A stretch of 64,000 nt of DNA from Clostridia bacterium (GCA_017517665.1 JAFWYP010000054.1:1-64000), one strand, 5' to 3'; shown: positions 26,655 through 36,762, counted from the stretch's first letter. Program-made: numbers and translations. Notes: generated by a model from the letters alone, not told the origin.

Positions 26655-26695
26655 TAATTCCGGATTACGCATTCCGAATTCCGAATTAAACAAGA
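26655..26695. repeat. Dispersed repeat fragment in the secA leader
   Basis: The stretch holds GGATTACGCATTCCGAATT followed by a second CCGAATT. The same words in the opposite orientation (AATGCGTAAT, AATTCGGAATT) occur at 44397-44425. It lies between the secA promoter region and the ribosome binding site. Confidence 0.5.
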
Positions 26696-26703
26696 GGTGT
26701 ATT

Positions 26704-29454
26704 ATGGGTCTTTTGAAAAAAATCTTCGGCGATTATTCCCAGAAAGAAGTCAAGCGAATCCGTCCGCTTTGCAACAAGGTTCTTGACCTTGAGGAGGAAT
26801 ATTCAAAGCTTACGGACGAACAGCTTCAGGCGAAAACTCCCGAATTCAGAGAGCGTCTTGCAAACGGCGAAACTCTTGACGATATTCTCCCCGAAGCATT
26901 TGCAGCCTGCCGTGAGGCATCATGGCGTGTACTCGGTATGAAGCATTTCCCCGTGCAGATTATCGGCGGTATTATCCTTCATCAGGGCAGAATTGCCGAA
27001 ATGAGAACAGGTGAAGGTAAAACTCTCGTTGCAACCCTTCCCGCATACCTCAACGGTCTTTCGGGCAACGGTGTTCACATAGTTACCGTCAACGACTATC
27101 TGGCTCGACGCGACAGCGAATGGATGGGCAAGGTTTACCGTTTCATGGGTCTCACCGTAGGTCTTATCATCCATGAAAAAGAAAACGCAGAGAGAAAAGA
27201 AGCCTATGCCGCCGATATCACCTACGGAACAAACAACGAAATGGGATTCGACTATCTTCGTGACAACATGGTTGTTTATAAGGAACACAAGGTTCAGAGA
27301 GGTCACAACTTTGCCATCGTTGACGAAGTTGACTCAATCCTCATAGACGAAGCGAGAACTCCGCTTATTATTTCGGGCAGAGGCGAAAAGTCCACCGACC
27401 TTTATAAAATGGCAAACCGCTTTGCTCTTTCGCTCAGCTGCACAAGAATCAAGGAAGTTCAGTCCAAGGAAGAGGTTGACGACCTTGTTGATGAAAACTG
27501 CGATTTCGTAGTTGACGAAAAGGCAAAGACCGCAACTCTCACAAAAAGCGGTGTTGCAAAGGCAGAAGCTTTCTTCAATCTCGAAAACCTCATGGATCCC
27601 GAAAACATGACAATCCAGCACCATATCAATCAGGCTATCAAGGCTATCGGTGTTATGAAGCGTGACGTTGACTATGTTGTCAAGGATAATCAGGTTCTTA
27701 TCGTTGACGAATTCACCGGCAGAATCATGATGGGCAGACGCTACAACGAGGGTCTGCATCAGGCGATTGAAGCAAAGGAAAACGTTAATGTTGAGCATGA
27801 AAGCAAGACCCTTGCAACAATCACATTCCAGAACTATTTCCGTCTTTATAAGAAGCTTTCGGGTATGACTGGTACTGCGATGACCGAGGAAACCGAATTC
27901 AATCAGATTTACAATCTTGATGTTATCGAAATTCCCACCAACAAGCCCATGATCAGAAACGACATGGCGGATGTTGTTTATAAAACGGAGCAGGCAAAAT
28001 ATCTTGCCGTTATTCAGACAATCGAGGAATGTCACGCAAAGGGTCAGCCCGTGCTTGTAGGTACTGTTTCGATTGAAAAATCCGAGCTTCTCAGTGCACT
28101 TCTCAAGAGAAAGGGAATAAAGCACGAGGTTCTCAACGCAAAGCACCACGAGAAGGAAGCGGAAATCGTTGCTCAGGCAGGCAAGCTGAATGCGGTTACA
28201 ATCGCCACCAACATGGCAGGTAGAGGTACTGACATCAAGCTCGGCGGTAACTCCGAATATCTTGCAAAATCGGAGCTTCGCAGAATGGGATATTCCGAAG
28301 AGCTCATTGCGGAAGCGACGGGATTTGCGGAAACCGACAATGAAGAAATTCTTGATGCAAGAGCACAGTATTCGGCTCTTGAAAAGAAATATGACGAAGA
28401 AATCGCTCCCGAAGCACAGAAGGTGCGCGATGCAGGCGGTCTGTTCATCATCGGCACAGAACGTCACGAATCAAGACGAATCGACAATCAGCTCAGAGGC
28501 CGTGCAGGCCGTCAGGGCGACCCGGGTGCAAGCCGTTTCTTCCTTTCGCTTCAGGATGACCTCATGCGTCTTTTCGGCGGTGAAAGAATCACCACAATCA
28601 TGAACACCCTCAAAACTCCCGAGGATATGCCCATTGAGGCAAAAATGATAACCAATACAATCGAGAGCGCACAGAAGAAAATTGAAGGCAGAAACTTCGC
28701 AATCAGAAAGAGCGTTCTTCAGTATGACGACGTTATGAACCGTCAGAGAGAGCTTATTTATAAGCAGAGAAATCAGGTACTTGACGGCGAGGAACTCAAG
28801 CCCGTCATCACACGCATGATAGAGGGCAGTATCAACGAAGCCGTTGATTTCTTCTGCTCCGACAGTCTTTCAAAGAACGACTGGAACATCGACGGTCTGC
28901 GCGATAAGTTCAAAGGCTGGCTCACCGTTGAGGACGATTTCAAAGACGGTTTTGACAAAGAAGATGCACGCGAAATGCTTATTGAAAGAGCACACAAGAG
29001 CTACGATGCACGTGAGGAACTTTTCGGCAAGGGCGAAAACGGCGAACCCATTATGCGTGAGCTTGAAAAGCAGATTCTTCTTCGCAATGTTGACAGACAG
29101 TGGATGGACCATATCGACGCCATGGACCAGCTCCGCAGAGGTATCGGACTGCGCGCCTACGGACAGACAGACCCCGTTGTTGCTTACAGAAACGTCGGCT
29201 CCGAAATGTTTGACGGCATGAACGAGGCAATCCGTGAGGATACCGCAAGACAGATTCTTACCGTTATGATTAAGAGTCAGGAAGATACAAAGCGAGAGCA
29301 GACTGCAAAGATAACCGCAACAAGCGGTGCAACCGACGGCAGCGACAAGAAACAGCCCGTGAGGAAAAAGGAAAAGGCAAGACCCAATGATCCCTGCCCC
29401 TGCGGAAGCGGAAAGAAATATAAAAACTGCTGCGGCGACGTAAGAAAACAGTAA
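26704..29454 (+). CDS. secA: Preprotein translocase ATPase SecA
   Basis: Motor that drives unfolded proteins through SecYEG. 916 residues. It contains [19 protein letters not shown] (Walker A), [16 protein letters not shown] (DEAD box), the preprotein cross-linking domain, [18 protein letters not shown] (motif VI) and the C-terminal zinc motif [13 protein letters not shown] that binds SecB or phospholipid. RBS AGAGGTG. A single copy here, with a long leader carrying a repeat fragment. Highly secure. Confidence 0.98.
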   Translation: MGLLKKIFGDYSQKEVKRIRPLCNKVLDLEEEYSKLTDEQLQAKTPEFRERLANGETLDDILPEAFAACREASWRVLGMKHFPVQIIGGIILHQGRIAEMRTGEGKTLVATLPAYLNGLSGNGVHIVTVNDYLARRDSEWMGKVYRFMGLTVGLIIHEKENAERKEAYAADITYGTNNEMGFDYLRDNMVVYKEHKVQRGHNFAIVDEVDSILIDEARTPLIISGRGEKSTDLYKMANRFALSLSCTRIKEVQSKEEVDDLVDENCDFVVDEKAKTATLTKSGVAKAEAFFNLENLMDPENMTIQHHINQAIKAIGVMKRDVDYVVKDNQVLIVDEFTGRIMMGRRYNEGLHQAIEAKENVNVEHESKTLATITFQNYFRLYKKLSGMTGTAMTEETEFNQIYNLDVIEIPTNKPMIRNDMADVVYKTEQAKYLAVIQTIEECHAKGQPVLVGTVSIEKSELLSALLKRKGIKHEVLNAKHHEKEAEIVAQAGKLNAVTIATNMAGRGTDIKLGGNSEYLAKSELRRMGYSEELIAEATGFAETDNEEILDARAQYSALEKKYDEEIAPEAQKVRDAGGLFIIGTERHESRRIDNQLRGRAGRQGDPGASRFFLSLQDDLMRLFGGERITTIMNTLKTPEDMPIEAKMITNTIESAQKKIEGRNFAIRKSVLQYDDVMNRQRELIYKQRNQVLDGEELKPVITRMIEGSINEAVDFFCSDSLSKNDWNIDGLRDKFKGWLTVEDDFKDGFDKEDAREMLIERAHKSYDAREELFGKGENGEPIMRELEKQILLRNVDRQWMDHIDAMDQLRRGIGLRAYGQTDPVVAYRNVGSEMFDGMNEAIREDTARQILTVMIKSQEDTKREQTAKITATSGATDGSDKKQPVRKKEKARPNDPCPCGSGKKYKNCCGDVRKQ

Positions 29455-29460
29455 AAATTT

Positions 29461-29491
29461 ACGGCACACTTCATTGTGAAGTGTGCCGTAG
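29461..29491 (+). terminator. Hairpin after secA
   Basis: A 13-bp perfect stem (29461-29473 with 29477-29489), loop TTG. The T-tract after it is poor (AGTTGTATTTG), so it may act together with the following hairpin. Confidence 0.6.
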
Positions 29492-29531
29492 TTGTATTTG
29501 CCATGGCGAGTTATATTATGCTTCGGACAGT

Positions 29532-29566
29532 AAAAAAGCCTTTGTCTTTCGACAAAGGCTTTTTTT
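29532..29566. terminator. Bidirectional terminator between secA and tRNA-Gly
   Basis: A 15-bp perfect stem (AAAAAAGCCTTTGTC with GACAAAGGCTTTTTT), loop TTTC. It carries T-tracts in both directions and adjoins the tRNA-Gly 3' end. Confidence 0.93.
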
Positions 29567-29641
29567 GGAGCGGATGACGAGGCTCGAACTCGCTACCTCC
29601 ACCTTGGCAAGGTGGCGCTCTACCAGATGAGCTACATCCGC
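29566..29641 (-). tRNA. tRNA-Gly (GCC)
   Basis: Acceptor GCGGATG pairs with CATCCGC. Anticodon stem CCACC/GGTGG carries GCC. The T-loop is TTCGAGC and the CCA is encoded. It has its own promoter. Confidence 0.97.
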
Positions 29642-29654
29642 AACTGCAAGAGAG

Positions 29655-29683
29655 ATTATAGCAAAGACAGTTGTACTTGTCAA
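29655..29683 (-). promoter_or_regulatory. Promoter of tRNA-Gly
   Basis: TTGACA, 17 bases, TATAAT on the minus strand, ending 14 bases before the tRNA. Confidence 0.9.
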
Positions 29684-29798
29684 GAGTATTTTTAAAACTT
29701 TTTTATACTTTAATTAAAAATATTTTACAAATCTATTTATTTGTCGACAAATAACTGCTATAATAAAATAAATATTGCTTGTAATGGGATGATGTGCA

Positions 29799-30047
29799 AT
29801 GGAAAAGAAAATCTGCTTAAGATGTTTGCTGCGCGACTGCGGCAGGGGGGATACATTCAAGAGCATTTCCGAGCGCATAAAAAGATTATCCGACAGGGAT
29901 AAAGCAAGCGATGATGAATACAAGTCGAGGGTTTCAATCTGCTCTGAATGCGAATTTCTTTCGGAGGGGACATGTCTTGAATGCGGGTGCTATCCCGAAT
30001 TCAAAGCGGCTTTCAAAAAGCAGAAATGCCCTCGCAGAAAATGGTGA
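29799..30047 (+). CDS. Cysteine-rich small protein, DUF6171-like
   Basis: 82 residues with eight cysteines: ICLRCLLRDCGRGD at the start, then ICSECEFLSEGTCLECGCYP and KCPRRKW. The layout fits one or two zinc sites around a charged helix (ISERIKRLSDRDKASDDEYK). Proteins of the DUF6171 group share this; function unknown. It precedes the response regulator by 18 bases, so it may be in the same transcript. A plausible -10 (TATAAT) lies near 29757. Confidence 0.7.
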   Translation: MEKKICLRCLLRDCGRGDTFKSISERIKRLSDRDKASDDEYKSRVSICSECEFLSEGTCLECGCYPEFKAAFKKQKCPRRKW

Positions 30048-30065
30048 AAGGAAAGGTTTTTGACG

Positions 30066-30806
30066 ATGTATAATATACTTGTATGCGATGACGAAGCCGA
30101 TATCCGCTCCGCACTCAGGGTTTATCTTTCGGGGGACGAATACAGCATTTTCGAGGCGAAAAACGGCGAAGAAGCTATTGAAATTATTAAAAAAGAAGAT
30201 ATTCACCTTCTTCTCATGGATATAATGATGCCCGTGCTTGACGGCATAACCGCCCTTGCAAAGCTCAGGGAGAACGGCAACAATATTCCCGTTATTCTTC
30301 TCACATCAAAGAGTCAGGATACCGATAAGATTCTCGGACTCAATGCCGGCGCAGATGATTACATAACAAAACCGTTCAATCCCGTTGAGGTTATCGCAAG
30401 AATCAAATCACAGCTCCGCAGATATATGCACTTCGGCGGCAATAACGAAACTCAGGAAAAAAACGATTCTGCCGTTATCCGCAACGGCGGTCTTGAGCTT
30501 GATACCAATGCCAAAACAGTTACCCGCGACGGCGAAACCGTCAATCTTACGCCCACGGAAATGATGCTTCTCAAATTTTTTATGGAAAACCTTGACAAAG
30601 TTTATTCTCCCAAGGAAATATACCGCAAGGTGTGGAAGGATGACCCGTTCGGTGCGGAAAACACCGTTACCGTTCATATAAGACATCTTCGCGAAAAAAT
30701 TGAAATCGACCCTGCAAAGCCCGATTATCTTAAGGTCGTATGGGGTCACGGATATAAAATGGAAAAGAAAAAGCCTCTTGAGAAGCTCATAAGGAGTGAT
30801 TCATAA
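30066..30806 (+). CDS. OmpR/PhoB-family response regulator
   Basis: 246 residues. The receiver domain (1 to about 118) has the acidic pair CDDEAD, the phospho-acceptor Asp in LLLMDIMMPVLDG and the Lys in LLTSKSQ. The winged-helix DNA-binding domain (about 145-240) includes LTPTEMMLLKFFMENLDKVY and TVTVHIRHLREKIE. ATG was chosen with GGAAAGG upstream. Its stop overlaps the start of the histidine kinase gene by one base, making a cognate pair. Confidence 0.94.
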   Translation: MYNILVCDDEADIRSALRVYLSGDEYSIFEAKNGEEAIEIIKKEDIHLLLMDIMMPVLDGITALAKLRENGNNIPVILLTSKSQDTDKILGLNAGADDYITKPFNPVEVIARIKSQLRRYMHFGGNNETQEKNDSAVIRNGGLELDTNAKTVTRDGETVNLTPTEMMLLKFFMENLDKVYSPKEIYRKVWKDDPFGAENTVTVHIRHLREKIEIDPAKPDYLKVVWGHGYKMEKKKPLEKLIRSDS

Positions 30807-32791
30807 TGAAAAACGGTCAGCTGCGTTCCGAAAGCGACCGTACGGTGGCGCTCATCCTGCTCGTGTGCATGACGATTATTGCCGCAGGATGCTTTATGGG
30901 AATCGTTTATCTTCAGGAGTATAACTTTTATAAACAGGATAACAAGGGGCAAACCGCAAAGAGTGTTGCCGTTCAGCTTTATTCAATTGATGATGCCGAG
31001 CTTGCAAAGGATTATTATCTTTGCCGCATAGGCGAGGAAAGCGAATACAGAATAGACTACTACGAAACAAGGTTTTCCAGAGAAAACACTAACTTTGCAT
31101 TCACGATAAACAATGTTCTCGGAGAGGTTTTGTTTGACAGTCTTAATCCCAACGGAGAAGAAAACACACCTCTGACATTTGAAAGAGCAAAGAATTCCTC
31201 CGAATACACGGGGAAATCTGACTTTTATTTTTTCGATGAGGACGGCGCTTTTATAACCCTGAAGCTTGAATATGCGATTCTTGCTCCCGAGCTTCAGGTG
31301 ACAAACGACAGATATTCAAGCGCGTTTGACTGGATAGACATTGCCTATTCTCTGCGCTATTTTGTGTTTGTTGTTCTTTTTGTTGCGCTTGCAATAATCG
31401 TGGTTCTTCTCTCGCTGTTCACAATAAATGCAGGAACAGTTGACGAGGAAACGGGAGAAATTGTTCCCGGTTTTATTGACAAGCTTCCGCTTGATTTTGT
31501 AACGGTATTTGTTGTGCTGCTGTTTTTTGCTGCAGGAACGGTTCTCGGTCTTACAACCGCGGCGGATACCGGAATGGTTCTTAATAATGTTATTCTTATG
31601 ATAGTCAGCGTTGCGGCTATTCTGGTTGTCATGTCTTATCTCACCACCTTTTCCGTGCGTGTCAAGATGGGCAAGTTTTATAAAAATACTATCGTATATA
31701 AGATTTATCACAAATTCAAAAGAAAAACTCCCCGTAAAATAAGACGTGCTGTCGGAGAAATGACACTTTTCAGAAAAATTGTTATAGGTATTGTTTCCTA
31801 TATTCTTTTTGAGGGTGCAATCCTTATTTCAATGGCATATTTCGGAATAATCAACAAGGATGTTGCAGATACGGATTTTGTTCTCGCGGTTTTTCTTGTT
31901 GCATGGACTGTAACAAGACTTATCATCATTCCGATTGTTGTAATGATTGCAATCAACCTCAATTACGTTAAAGAAGAGGGCAGACGTCTTGCAGAGGGTG
32001 TTATGGGTGATGAAATTGCCGATAAGCTTTCTGTTGCGGCGATACGCACCCACGGTCAGAATCTTGACCGCATAAAGAAAGAAATCAATAAGGCTATGGA
32101 GCAGGAGCTTAAGAGCGAAAAACTCAAGAGCGAGCTTATCACAAATGTTTCTCATGATATCAAAACTCCGCTTACATCAATAAAGAATTATGTGGATTTT
32201 CTGAATAACGATAATCTTACCGATGAAGAACGCAAAAATTATATTGCAATAATTGCAAAGCATACCGATAAGCTTTCGCTGCTTCTCAACGACCTTATCG
32301 AGGCATCGAAAATTCAGTCGGGCAGCATTGAAATTGAACTTGAAAAAACAAGCCTCAATATTACCATGGAGCAGACGATTGAAGAGTTTGCCGTGAAGCT
32401 TGAAAACAGCCGTCTTATCCCGAGGATATCCATTCCCGAGGAGGATGTGTTTATCATGGGTGACGGTAAGTGGCTCTGGCGTATTTTTGCAAACCTTATC
32501 AATAATGCCTGCAAATATGCCGCACCCGAAACCGACCTTGAAATCAGTATTGACCGTATTGGTGATAAAGCAAGAGTCCGCATTTCAAATGAATGCGATA
32601 CCGAATTCGGTTTTGAAGGCAGTGAGCTGTTTGAGCGCTTTGTAAGAGGTGACAGCTCAAGACACACAGAGGGTCACGGACTCGGACTTTCCATTGCAAA
32701 AAGCCTTGTTGAAATGCAGGGCGGCACTATGGATATTTCCGTTGCAGGAAACAGATTCGCCGCAATTCTTGATTTTAACATTGCGGAATAA
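30806..32791 (+). CDS. Multi-pass sensor histidine kinase
   Basis: 661 residues. TM1 (about 12-34) precedes an extracytoplasmic region of about 140 residues, then five further hydrophobic segments (to about 395), followed by HisKA with the phosphorylated His in NVSHDIKTPLTSIKNYVDFL and HATPase_c with NLINNACKYA and GHGLGLSIAKSLVEMQGG. The layout, a sensor loop plus a long membrane domain, resembles clostridial VanS/BceS-like envelope sensors but is longer. Signal unknown. It is coupled to the response regulator and followed 21 bases later by a lipoprotein, which may be its target or accessory. Confidence 0.93.
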   Translation: MKNGQLRSESDRTVALILLVCMTIIAAGCFMGIVYLQEYNFYKQDNKGQTAKSVAVQLYSIDDAELAKDYYLCRIGEESEYRIDYYETRFSRENTNFAFTINNVLGEVLFDSLNPNGEENTPLTFERAKNSSEYTGKSDFYFFDEDGAFITLKLEYAILAPELQVTNDRYSSAFDWIDIAYSLRYFVFVVLFVALAIIVVLLSLFTINAGTVDEETGEIVPGFIDKLPLDFVTVFVVLLFFAAGTVLGLTTAADTGMVLNNVILMIVSVAAILVVMSYLTTFSVRVKMGKFYKNTIVYKIYHKFKRKTPRKIRRAVGEMTLFRKIVIGIVSYILFEGAILISMAYFGIINKDVADTDFVLAVFLVAWTVTRLIIIPIVVMIAINLNYVKEEGRRLAEGVMGDEIADKLSVAAIRTHGQNLDRIKKEINKAMEQELKSEKLKSELITNVSHDIKTPLTSIKNYVDFLNNDNLTDEERKNYIAIIAKHTDKLSLLLNDLIEASKIQSGSIEIELEKTSLNITMEQTIEEFAVKLENSRLIPRISIPEEDVFIMGDGKWLWRIFANLINNACKYAAPETDLEISIDRIGDKARVRISNECDTEFGFEGSELFERFVRGDSSRHTEGHGLGLSIAKSLVEMQGGTMDISVAGNRFAAILDFNIAE

Positions 32792-32812
32792 ATAAAATCC
32801 ATGGAGGATATG

Positions 32813-33718
32813 ATGCACAAAAAAATAATTTCCGCAATGCTTGCCGTTCTGCTTGCTTCGGGCACGGCGGCGTGCACAAAAATAAATAATGAGTCTGAAA
32901 CAACAACCTCAACCGAAGCGGTGACAACAACTGCTGCCGTTACCGAAACCGAGGCAACAACAGTCACAACCACTGCTGCCCCGACAACAACGAAGCTTGT
33001 TACCACAACCCGAAAACCCACAACAACAAAAAAGGTGACAACGACGGTAAAAGAGGTTGTCACAACCATTGTTGAAACCACTGCGGAGTCAACAACAAAA
33101 AAAGCTGTCACGGGTGATTTGCGAAGCGAGGATAAATCGGAAAACCTGATGCTAAAATACGGTGTTTTATGCACAAGAACGGTTAAAACCACATACATGG
33201 AGCTTGAAGACGGAAGCGAAGAGGTTTATGATGAGGACATCGCCGAAGTGTATACGCGAATCGGATATAATGCTTCCTATGAGGATTTGCTTCCTGCGGC
33301 TGAAGAAAACAGAAAGAAGTACAAATCCGAAATCAACGATGTTCTTGATATAATAAATTCTTACCGTGAAGAGGGCGGACTTGAACCGCTTATACTTGAC
33401 GAAAAGCTTACAACAATAGCCTGCGCAAGGGCAGAGGAAATAGCGTGGTCGGGCAGACATTCGCATTACCGTCCCAACGGAAAGTTTTTCTCCTCCATAT
33501 TAAAGGATGCGGGAATAACCAAAGGCTCGGCGGGCGAAAACATCGGATGGGGCTATCCCGCGGCATCGGATGTATGCGAAGCGTGGAAGAATTCACAGAC
33601 GCATTATGAAAACATAATGAATCCCGATTTCACAAAAATCGGAATCGGAGTTGCCGCAGACCCTGACCCAAAAGGTAAGCTTTGCTGGTCACAGCTTTTC
33701 ATTGACAATATGGAATAA
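32813..33718 (+). CDS. CAP-domain lipoprotein with threonine-rich linker
   Basis: 301 residues. The signal is lipoprotein-like with SGTAAC as likely lipobox. Residues of about 25-100 are extremely Thr-rich (VTTTAAVTETEATTVTTTAA and similar), probably a cell-wall-spanning and possibly glycosylated stalk. The C-terminal CAP/SCP domain carries DVLDIINSYREEGGLEPLIL, HSHYRPNGKFF, AGENIGWGY and WKNSQTHYENIMNPDFTKIG. CAP proteins are extracellular and often bind lipids or cell-wall parts; a precise role is unknown. Start at 32813 or 32810, both downstream of GGAGG. Confidence 0.87.
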   Translation: MHKKIISAMLAVLLASGTAACTKINNESETTTSTEAVTTTAAVTETEATTVTTTAAPTTTKLVTTTRKPTTTKKVTTTVKEVVTTIVETTAESTTKKAVTGDLRSEDKSENLMLKYGVLCTRTVKTTYMELEDGSEEVYDEDIAEVYTRIGYNASYEDLLPAAEENRKKYKSEINDVLDIINSYREEGGLEPLILDEKLTTIACARAEEIAWSGRHSHYRPNGKFFSSILKDAGITKGSAGENIGWGYPAASDVCEAWKNSQTHYENIMNPDFTKIGIGVAADPDPKGKLCWSQLFIDNME

Positions 33719-33722
33719 AAAT

Positions 33723-33758
33723 ATCGGGTTGCTTCATTGCGAAGCAACCCGATTTGTT
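33723..33758. terminator. Bidirectional terminator
   Basis: A 13-bp perfect stem (33723-33735 with 33741-33753), loop ATTGC. It lies between the convergent CAP lipoprotein and surface-protein genes. Confidence 0.85.
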
Positions 33759-33769
33759 ATTGTTTGATT

Positions 33770-35194
33770 TTATTCGCCCATAAGACCGCCGAGGTCAAGT
33801 CCGCCGAGCATTTCTGTGAGACCTGCAAGACCTTCTACCATGCCTGTGATATCAAATTCACCGATAAGATCGTTGATTTTAGCAGGAAGGTCATTGAAAA
33901 GGAAGTTGAAAATTCCGAGGAAGAAATTCTTGACGTCTGTGAAGAAGTTGTGAACTTCGCCAACCTTAACCTTGCATGTCTTCACTTCAGGCTCGCCTTC
34001 TGCAATCCAATAGGTTTCGCCCTTGTCATCCTCGCCGCGGCACTTGAACTTCTGGAAGTAAACGGTTACCGTGATTTCTTTGTTAGCATTTGATTCGCCG
34101 GGTGTGAAATCGGAAGTGTAAACCTTGCCGTCCTTTGAGGGGTTGAAGTAAAGCGGTTCTGTACTGCCGGTGATTGTGTAATGAACGGGAACATATTTTG
34201 TATCGCCGTACTGTGCATCGTATTTGTCGGGTGCTGTGTCGGCGTTTACTGTGAGCTTGATTGATTCGTTTGCATAGTTGTCGCCGTCAGAAGCCGATAC
34301 AGTGCACTTCTTGATGTCTGCGGGATAAGCAGCTCTTGCGTTTGTGATGAATGCCTTGGGTGCGGTAGCAACGTTTGCTTCCTGCTCAAGCTCATCATAA
34401 ACATATCTTGCGATGATTGAATATGTTGAGTCAGCCTTAAGGCCCTTGAATTCGCCTGTTTCCTGCCATGTCTTGCCGCCGTCGATTGAGAATTCAACGT
34501 TCTCAACTTCCTTAACGGTGATTGTTGATTCTGTCTTGTTAACAAGCTCGGGAAGTGCAGGGATATATTCGGGATCTGCAGCCTTAAGAGTCTTGACTGT
34601 GATTGCTGCTGCGGGACTTGCGTAATGAGTTGCTGTCTTTGCGTATCTCATTTCGATTGCGTAAGCTGTTTCAGCATCAAGACCTGTGAAAGCGTTTGAC
34701 TTCTGCCATTCTTTCCATTCGCCGTCAACTTTGATTCTGTATTCACAGCCAGAAACGCTTGAGATTTCGATTGTTGTTGCAGTGATTTTCTTTGCAACGG
34801 GTGCAGCAGGTGCGTTCTTTGATTTAAGAACCTCTACAGTGAAGGTGTTTGTAACGAGTGTTTCTTTTTCAGCAACCGTAACAGTACCCTGAATCTTGTA
34901 TGATTTGCCGGTCACGGGGTTTGTGAAAACTGTGTTGCCTTTGGTGTCCTGAAGAGCTCTGAGCTCTTTTGTTGCGTCGTCAGCCTGAGTTGCAGAGAAA
35001 ACAACAGCATATTCTTCGCCGTCGATTTCAACTGTTGCAGCCTTAACGAAGATTTCTACGTTTTCAATGTCAACATAGCAGTTATCTGCTGTGAGTGTGT
35101 AGGTTTCGCCTGCCGCGGATGCGGTGATTGCCATGCCTGAGCAAAGCATGAGCATTGCCATGAGTAATGACAAAATTCTTTTTGTGAGCTTCAT
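33770..35194 (-). CDS. Secreted protein with fibronectin-like modules
   Basis: 474 residues. A signal peptide (about 1-28, ending ITASAAG) is followed by a beta domain (about 30-130). Two related modules come next: YRIKVDGEWKEWQKSNAFTG with YAIEMRYAKT, and FSIDGGKTWQETGEFKG with YSIIARYVYD. A third beta region includes a Cys-containing stretch. The end is hydrophobic and amphipathic (FFTDVKNFFLGIFNFLFNDL) with a Gly/Leu/Glu tail. No LPXTG sorting motif. ATG chosen with CGGAGG 8 bases upstream. Probably a surface or secreted adhesin-like protein; role unknown. Confidence 0.78.
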   Translation of the reverse strand: MKLTKRILSLLMAMLMLCSGMAITASAAGETYTLTADNCYVDIENVEIFVKAATVEIDGEEYAVVFSATQADDATKELRALQDTKGNTVFTNPVTGKSYKIQGTVTVAEKETLVTNTFTVEVLKSKNAPAAPVAKKITATTIEISSVSGCEYRIKVDGEWKEWQKSNAFTGLDAETAYAIEMRYAKTATHYASPAAAITVKTLKAADPEYIPALPELVNKTESTITVKEVENVEFSIDGGKTWQETGEFKGLKADSTYSIIARYVYDELEQEANVATAPKAFITNARAAYPADIKKCTVSASDGDNYANESIKLTVNADTAPDKYDAQYGDTKYVPVHYTITGSTEPLYFNPSKDGKVYTSDFTPGESNANKEITVTVYFQKFKCRGEDDKGETYWIAEGEPEVKTCKVKVGEVHNFFTDVKNFFLGIFNFLFNDLPAKINDLIGEFDITGMVEGLAGLTEMLGGLDLGGLMGE

Positions 35195-35337
35195 TTGTTT
35201 CAGCCTCCGTTTTATTATTGTCTGATAACAGATATTTGAATTATAACACATGATTTCAAAAAATGGAATAGTATTTTTTTAATAAATTATTAAATTTCGG
35301 GAAATAAACTCTTTTTATTCCGTTCAAATCAGGTCTA

Positions 35338-35366
35338 TTGACAAATTTTTATGTATCATTTATATT
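35338..35366 (+). promoter_or_regulatory. Promoter of the C-GCAxxG gene
   Basis: TTGACA, 17 bases, TATATT, 18 bases before the ATG. Confidence 0.85.
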
Positions 35367-35384
35367 AAAGCCGAGGTGAAATTT

Positions 35385-35831
35385 ATGAGCAGAGCAGATA
35401 AGGCAAAAGAGCTTTTTGAGGGCGGATGCAATTGCTGTCAGGCGGTTTTTCTTGCATTTCTTGACGAAACCAATCTTTCCGAAGAGGATGCATTGAGGCT
35501 TTCCGCAGGCTTCGGCGGCGGAATGGGCAGAATGCGTGAGGTCTGCGGTGCAGTAAGCGGCATGACGATGGTGCTTTCAAACAAATTTGCTTCAACCGAC
35601 CCCAACGACCACGAAAAAAAGAAAGAATTATATGCCCTTATCCAGAAAGCGGCAGGAGATTTCAGGAATGAAAACGGCTCGATAATCTGCCGTGAGCTTC
35701 TCGGACTTTCCGAAAAAGCATCCGCACCCGAACCCGAAAAAAGAACAACCGAATACTATAAAAAACGCCCTTGTGCCGAGCTTGTGCACTGTGCGGCACG
35801 GATTGCGGAAAAATATCTTGAGGAAGAATAA
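35385..35831 (+). CDS. C-GCAxxG-C-C family protein
   Basis: 148 residues. The family signature is present: GGCNCCQAVFLAFLDE, FGGGMGRMREVCGAVSGMTM, SIICRELLG and RPCAELVHCAARIAEKYL. The cysteines may bind a metal or redox cofactor; the family is common in anaerobes and its function is unproven. The ATG has GAGGTG 8 bases upstream. Single gene with a strong promoter. Confidence 0.93.
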   Translation: MSRADKAKELFEGGCNCCQAVFLAFLDETNLSEEDALRLSAGFGGGMGRMREVCGAVSGMTMVLSNKFASTDPNDHEKKKELYALIQKAAGDFRNENGSIICRELLGLSEKASAPEPEKRTTEYYKKRPCAELVHCAARIAEKYLEEE

Positions 35832-35905
35832 AATAACACTTGTATCATTAAAAAATATATGCTACTATATATAGCGTAACAATAAAATTTAGGAGTGATT
35901 TCAAT

Positions 35906-36733
35906 ATGAAGCTGCCCGTAGCGGTTCAGCTCTACTCAGTCAGAGATGACATGGAAAAAGATTTTTACGGTACAATCCGTAAAATGAAGGAATTCGGTTA
36001 TGACGGCGTTGAATTTGCAGGTCTTTTCGGTCAGAATCCCGAAGAAATCAAGGCATTCTGCGAAGAAATCGGCATAGTTCCCATTTCTGCTCACGTTCCT
36101 TATTACGATATGCTTGAAAATCCCGAGGCTGTTCTTGCAGACTACAAGACAATCGGCTGCAAGTATGTTGTTGTTCCTTATCTCACCGAAGAATGCAGAC
36201 CCGGAACAGACGGCTTTGCCGTAACGGTTGAGGGAATCCGCAAAATCGGCGAAGCCGCAAAGGCTCTCGGACTTCAGCTCCTCTATCATAACCACGATTT
36301 TGAATTTGTTAAAATCGGCGAGGAATATGCTCTTGACGTTCTTTATTCAAGCGTTTCCGAGGACATCCTCAAAACCGAAATTGATACCTGCTGGGTAAAT
36401 GTTGCAGGTGTTAATCCTTCCGAATATATTGAAAAATACAGCGGCCGTTCACCCGTTGTTCATCTCAAGGATTTCAAGAGAAGCGGCGAAAAGCTCGGCA
36501 AGCTCTATGACCTCATCGGTATTGACGATGAAGGTGAACAGCAGGAAGAAGAGGATTCGTTCTCCTTCATGCCCGTAGGCTACGGCGTTCAGGATATGCC
36601 CGCAATCCTTGCCGCTTGCGAAGAAGCAGGCGCAGAGTGGGTTGTTGTTGAACAGGATAATCCCGCAAAGGGCGAAACTCCCGAAAACTCCGTAAGACTC
36701 AGCAGAGAATATCTTAAAACACTTAATTGGTAA
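35906..36733 (+). CDS. Sugar phosphate isomerase/epimerase family protein
   Basis: 275 residues with an AP-endonuclease-2-like TIM barrel. Likely metal ligands lie in VELVE-like YDGVEFAGLFG, LLYHNHDFEF, TEIDTCWVNVAGV and VHLKDFKRSG. It starts LPVAVQLYSVRDDMEKDF, typical of inositol and sugar epimerases paired with Gfo/Idh dehydrogenases. It ends VVVEQDNPAKGETPENSVRL. RBS AGGAGTG. The dehydrogenase follows 29 bases later, so the two probably act in one sugar or inositol-type route. Confidence 0.9.
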   Translation: MKLPVAVQLYSVRDDMEKDFYGTIRKMKEFGYDGVEFAGLFGQNPEEIKAFCEEIGIVPISAHVPYYDMLENPEAVLADYKTIGCKYVVVPYLTEECRPGTDGFAVTVEGIRKIGEAAKALGLQLLYHNHDFEFVKIGEEYALDVLYSSVSEDILKTEIDTCWVNVAGVNPSEYIEKYSGRSPVVHLKDFKRSGEKLGKLYDLIGIDDEGEQQEEEDSFSFMPVGYGVQDMPAILAACEEAGAEWVVVEQDNPAKGETPENSVRLSREYLKTLNW

Positions 36734-36762
36734 TCAATTAAATATAAAGCGAGGTAACTATT

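Noticed and set aside
27334-28467. A 377-codon open frame on the minus strand inside secA, and similar frames inside gltX, glnS, nifJ, glpK and others
   Set aside because: They lie antisense or out of frame within unmistakable genes, have no ribosome binding site and show cysteine/phenylalanine-rich shadow composition.
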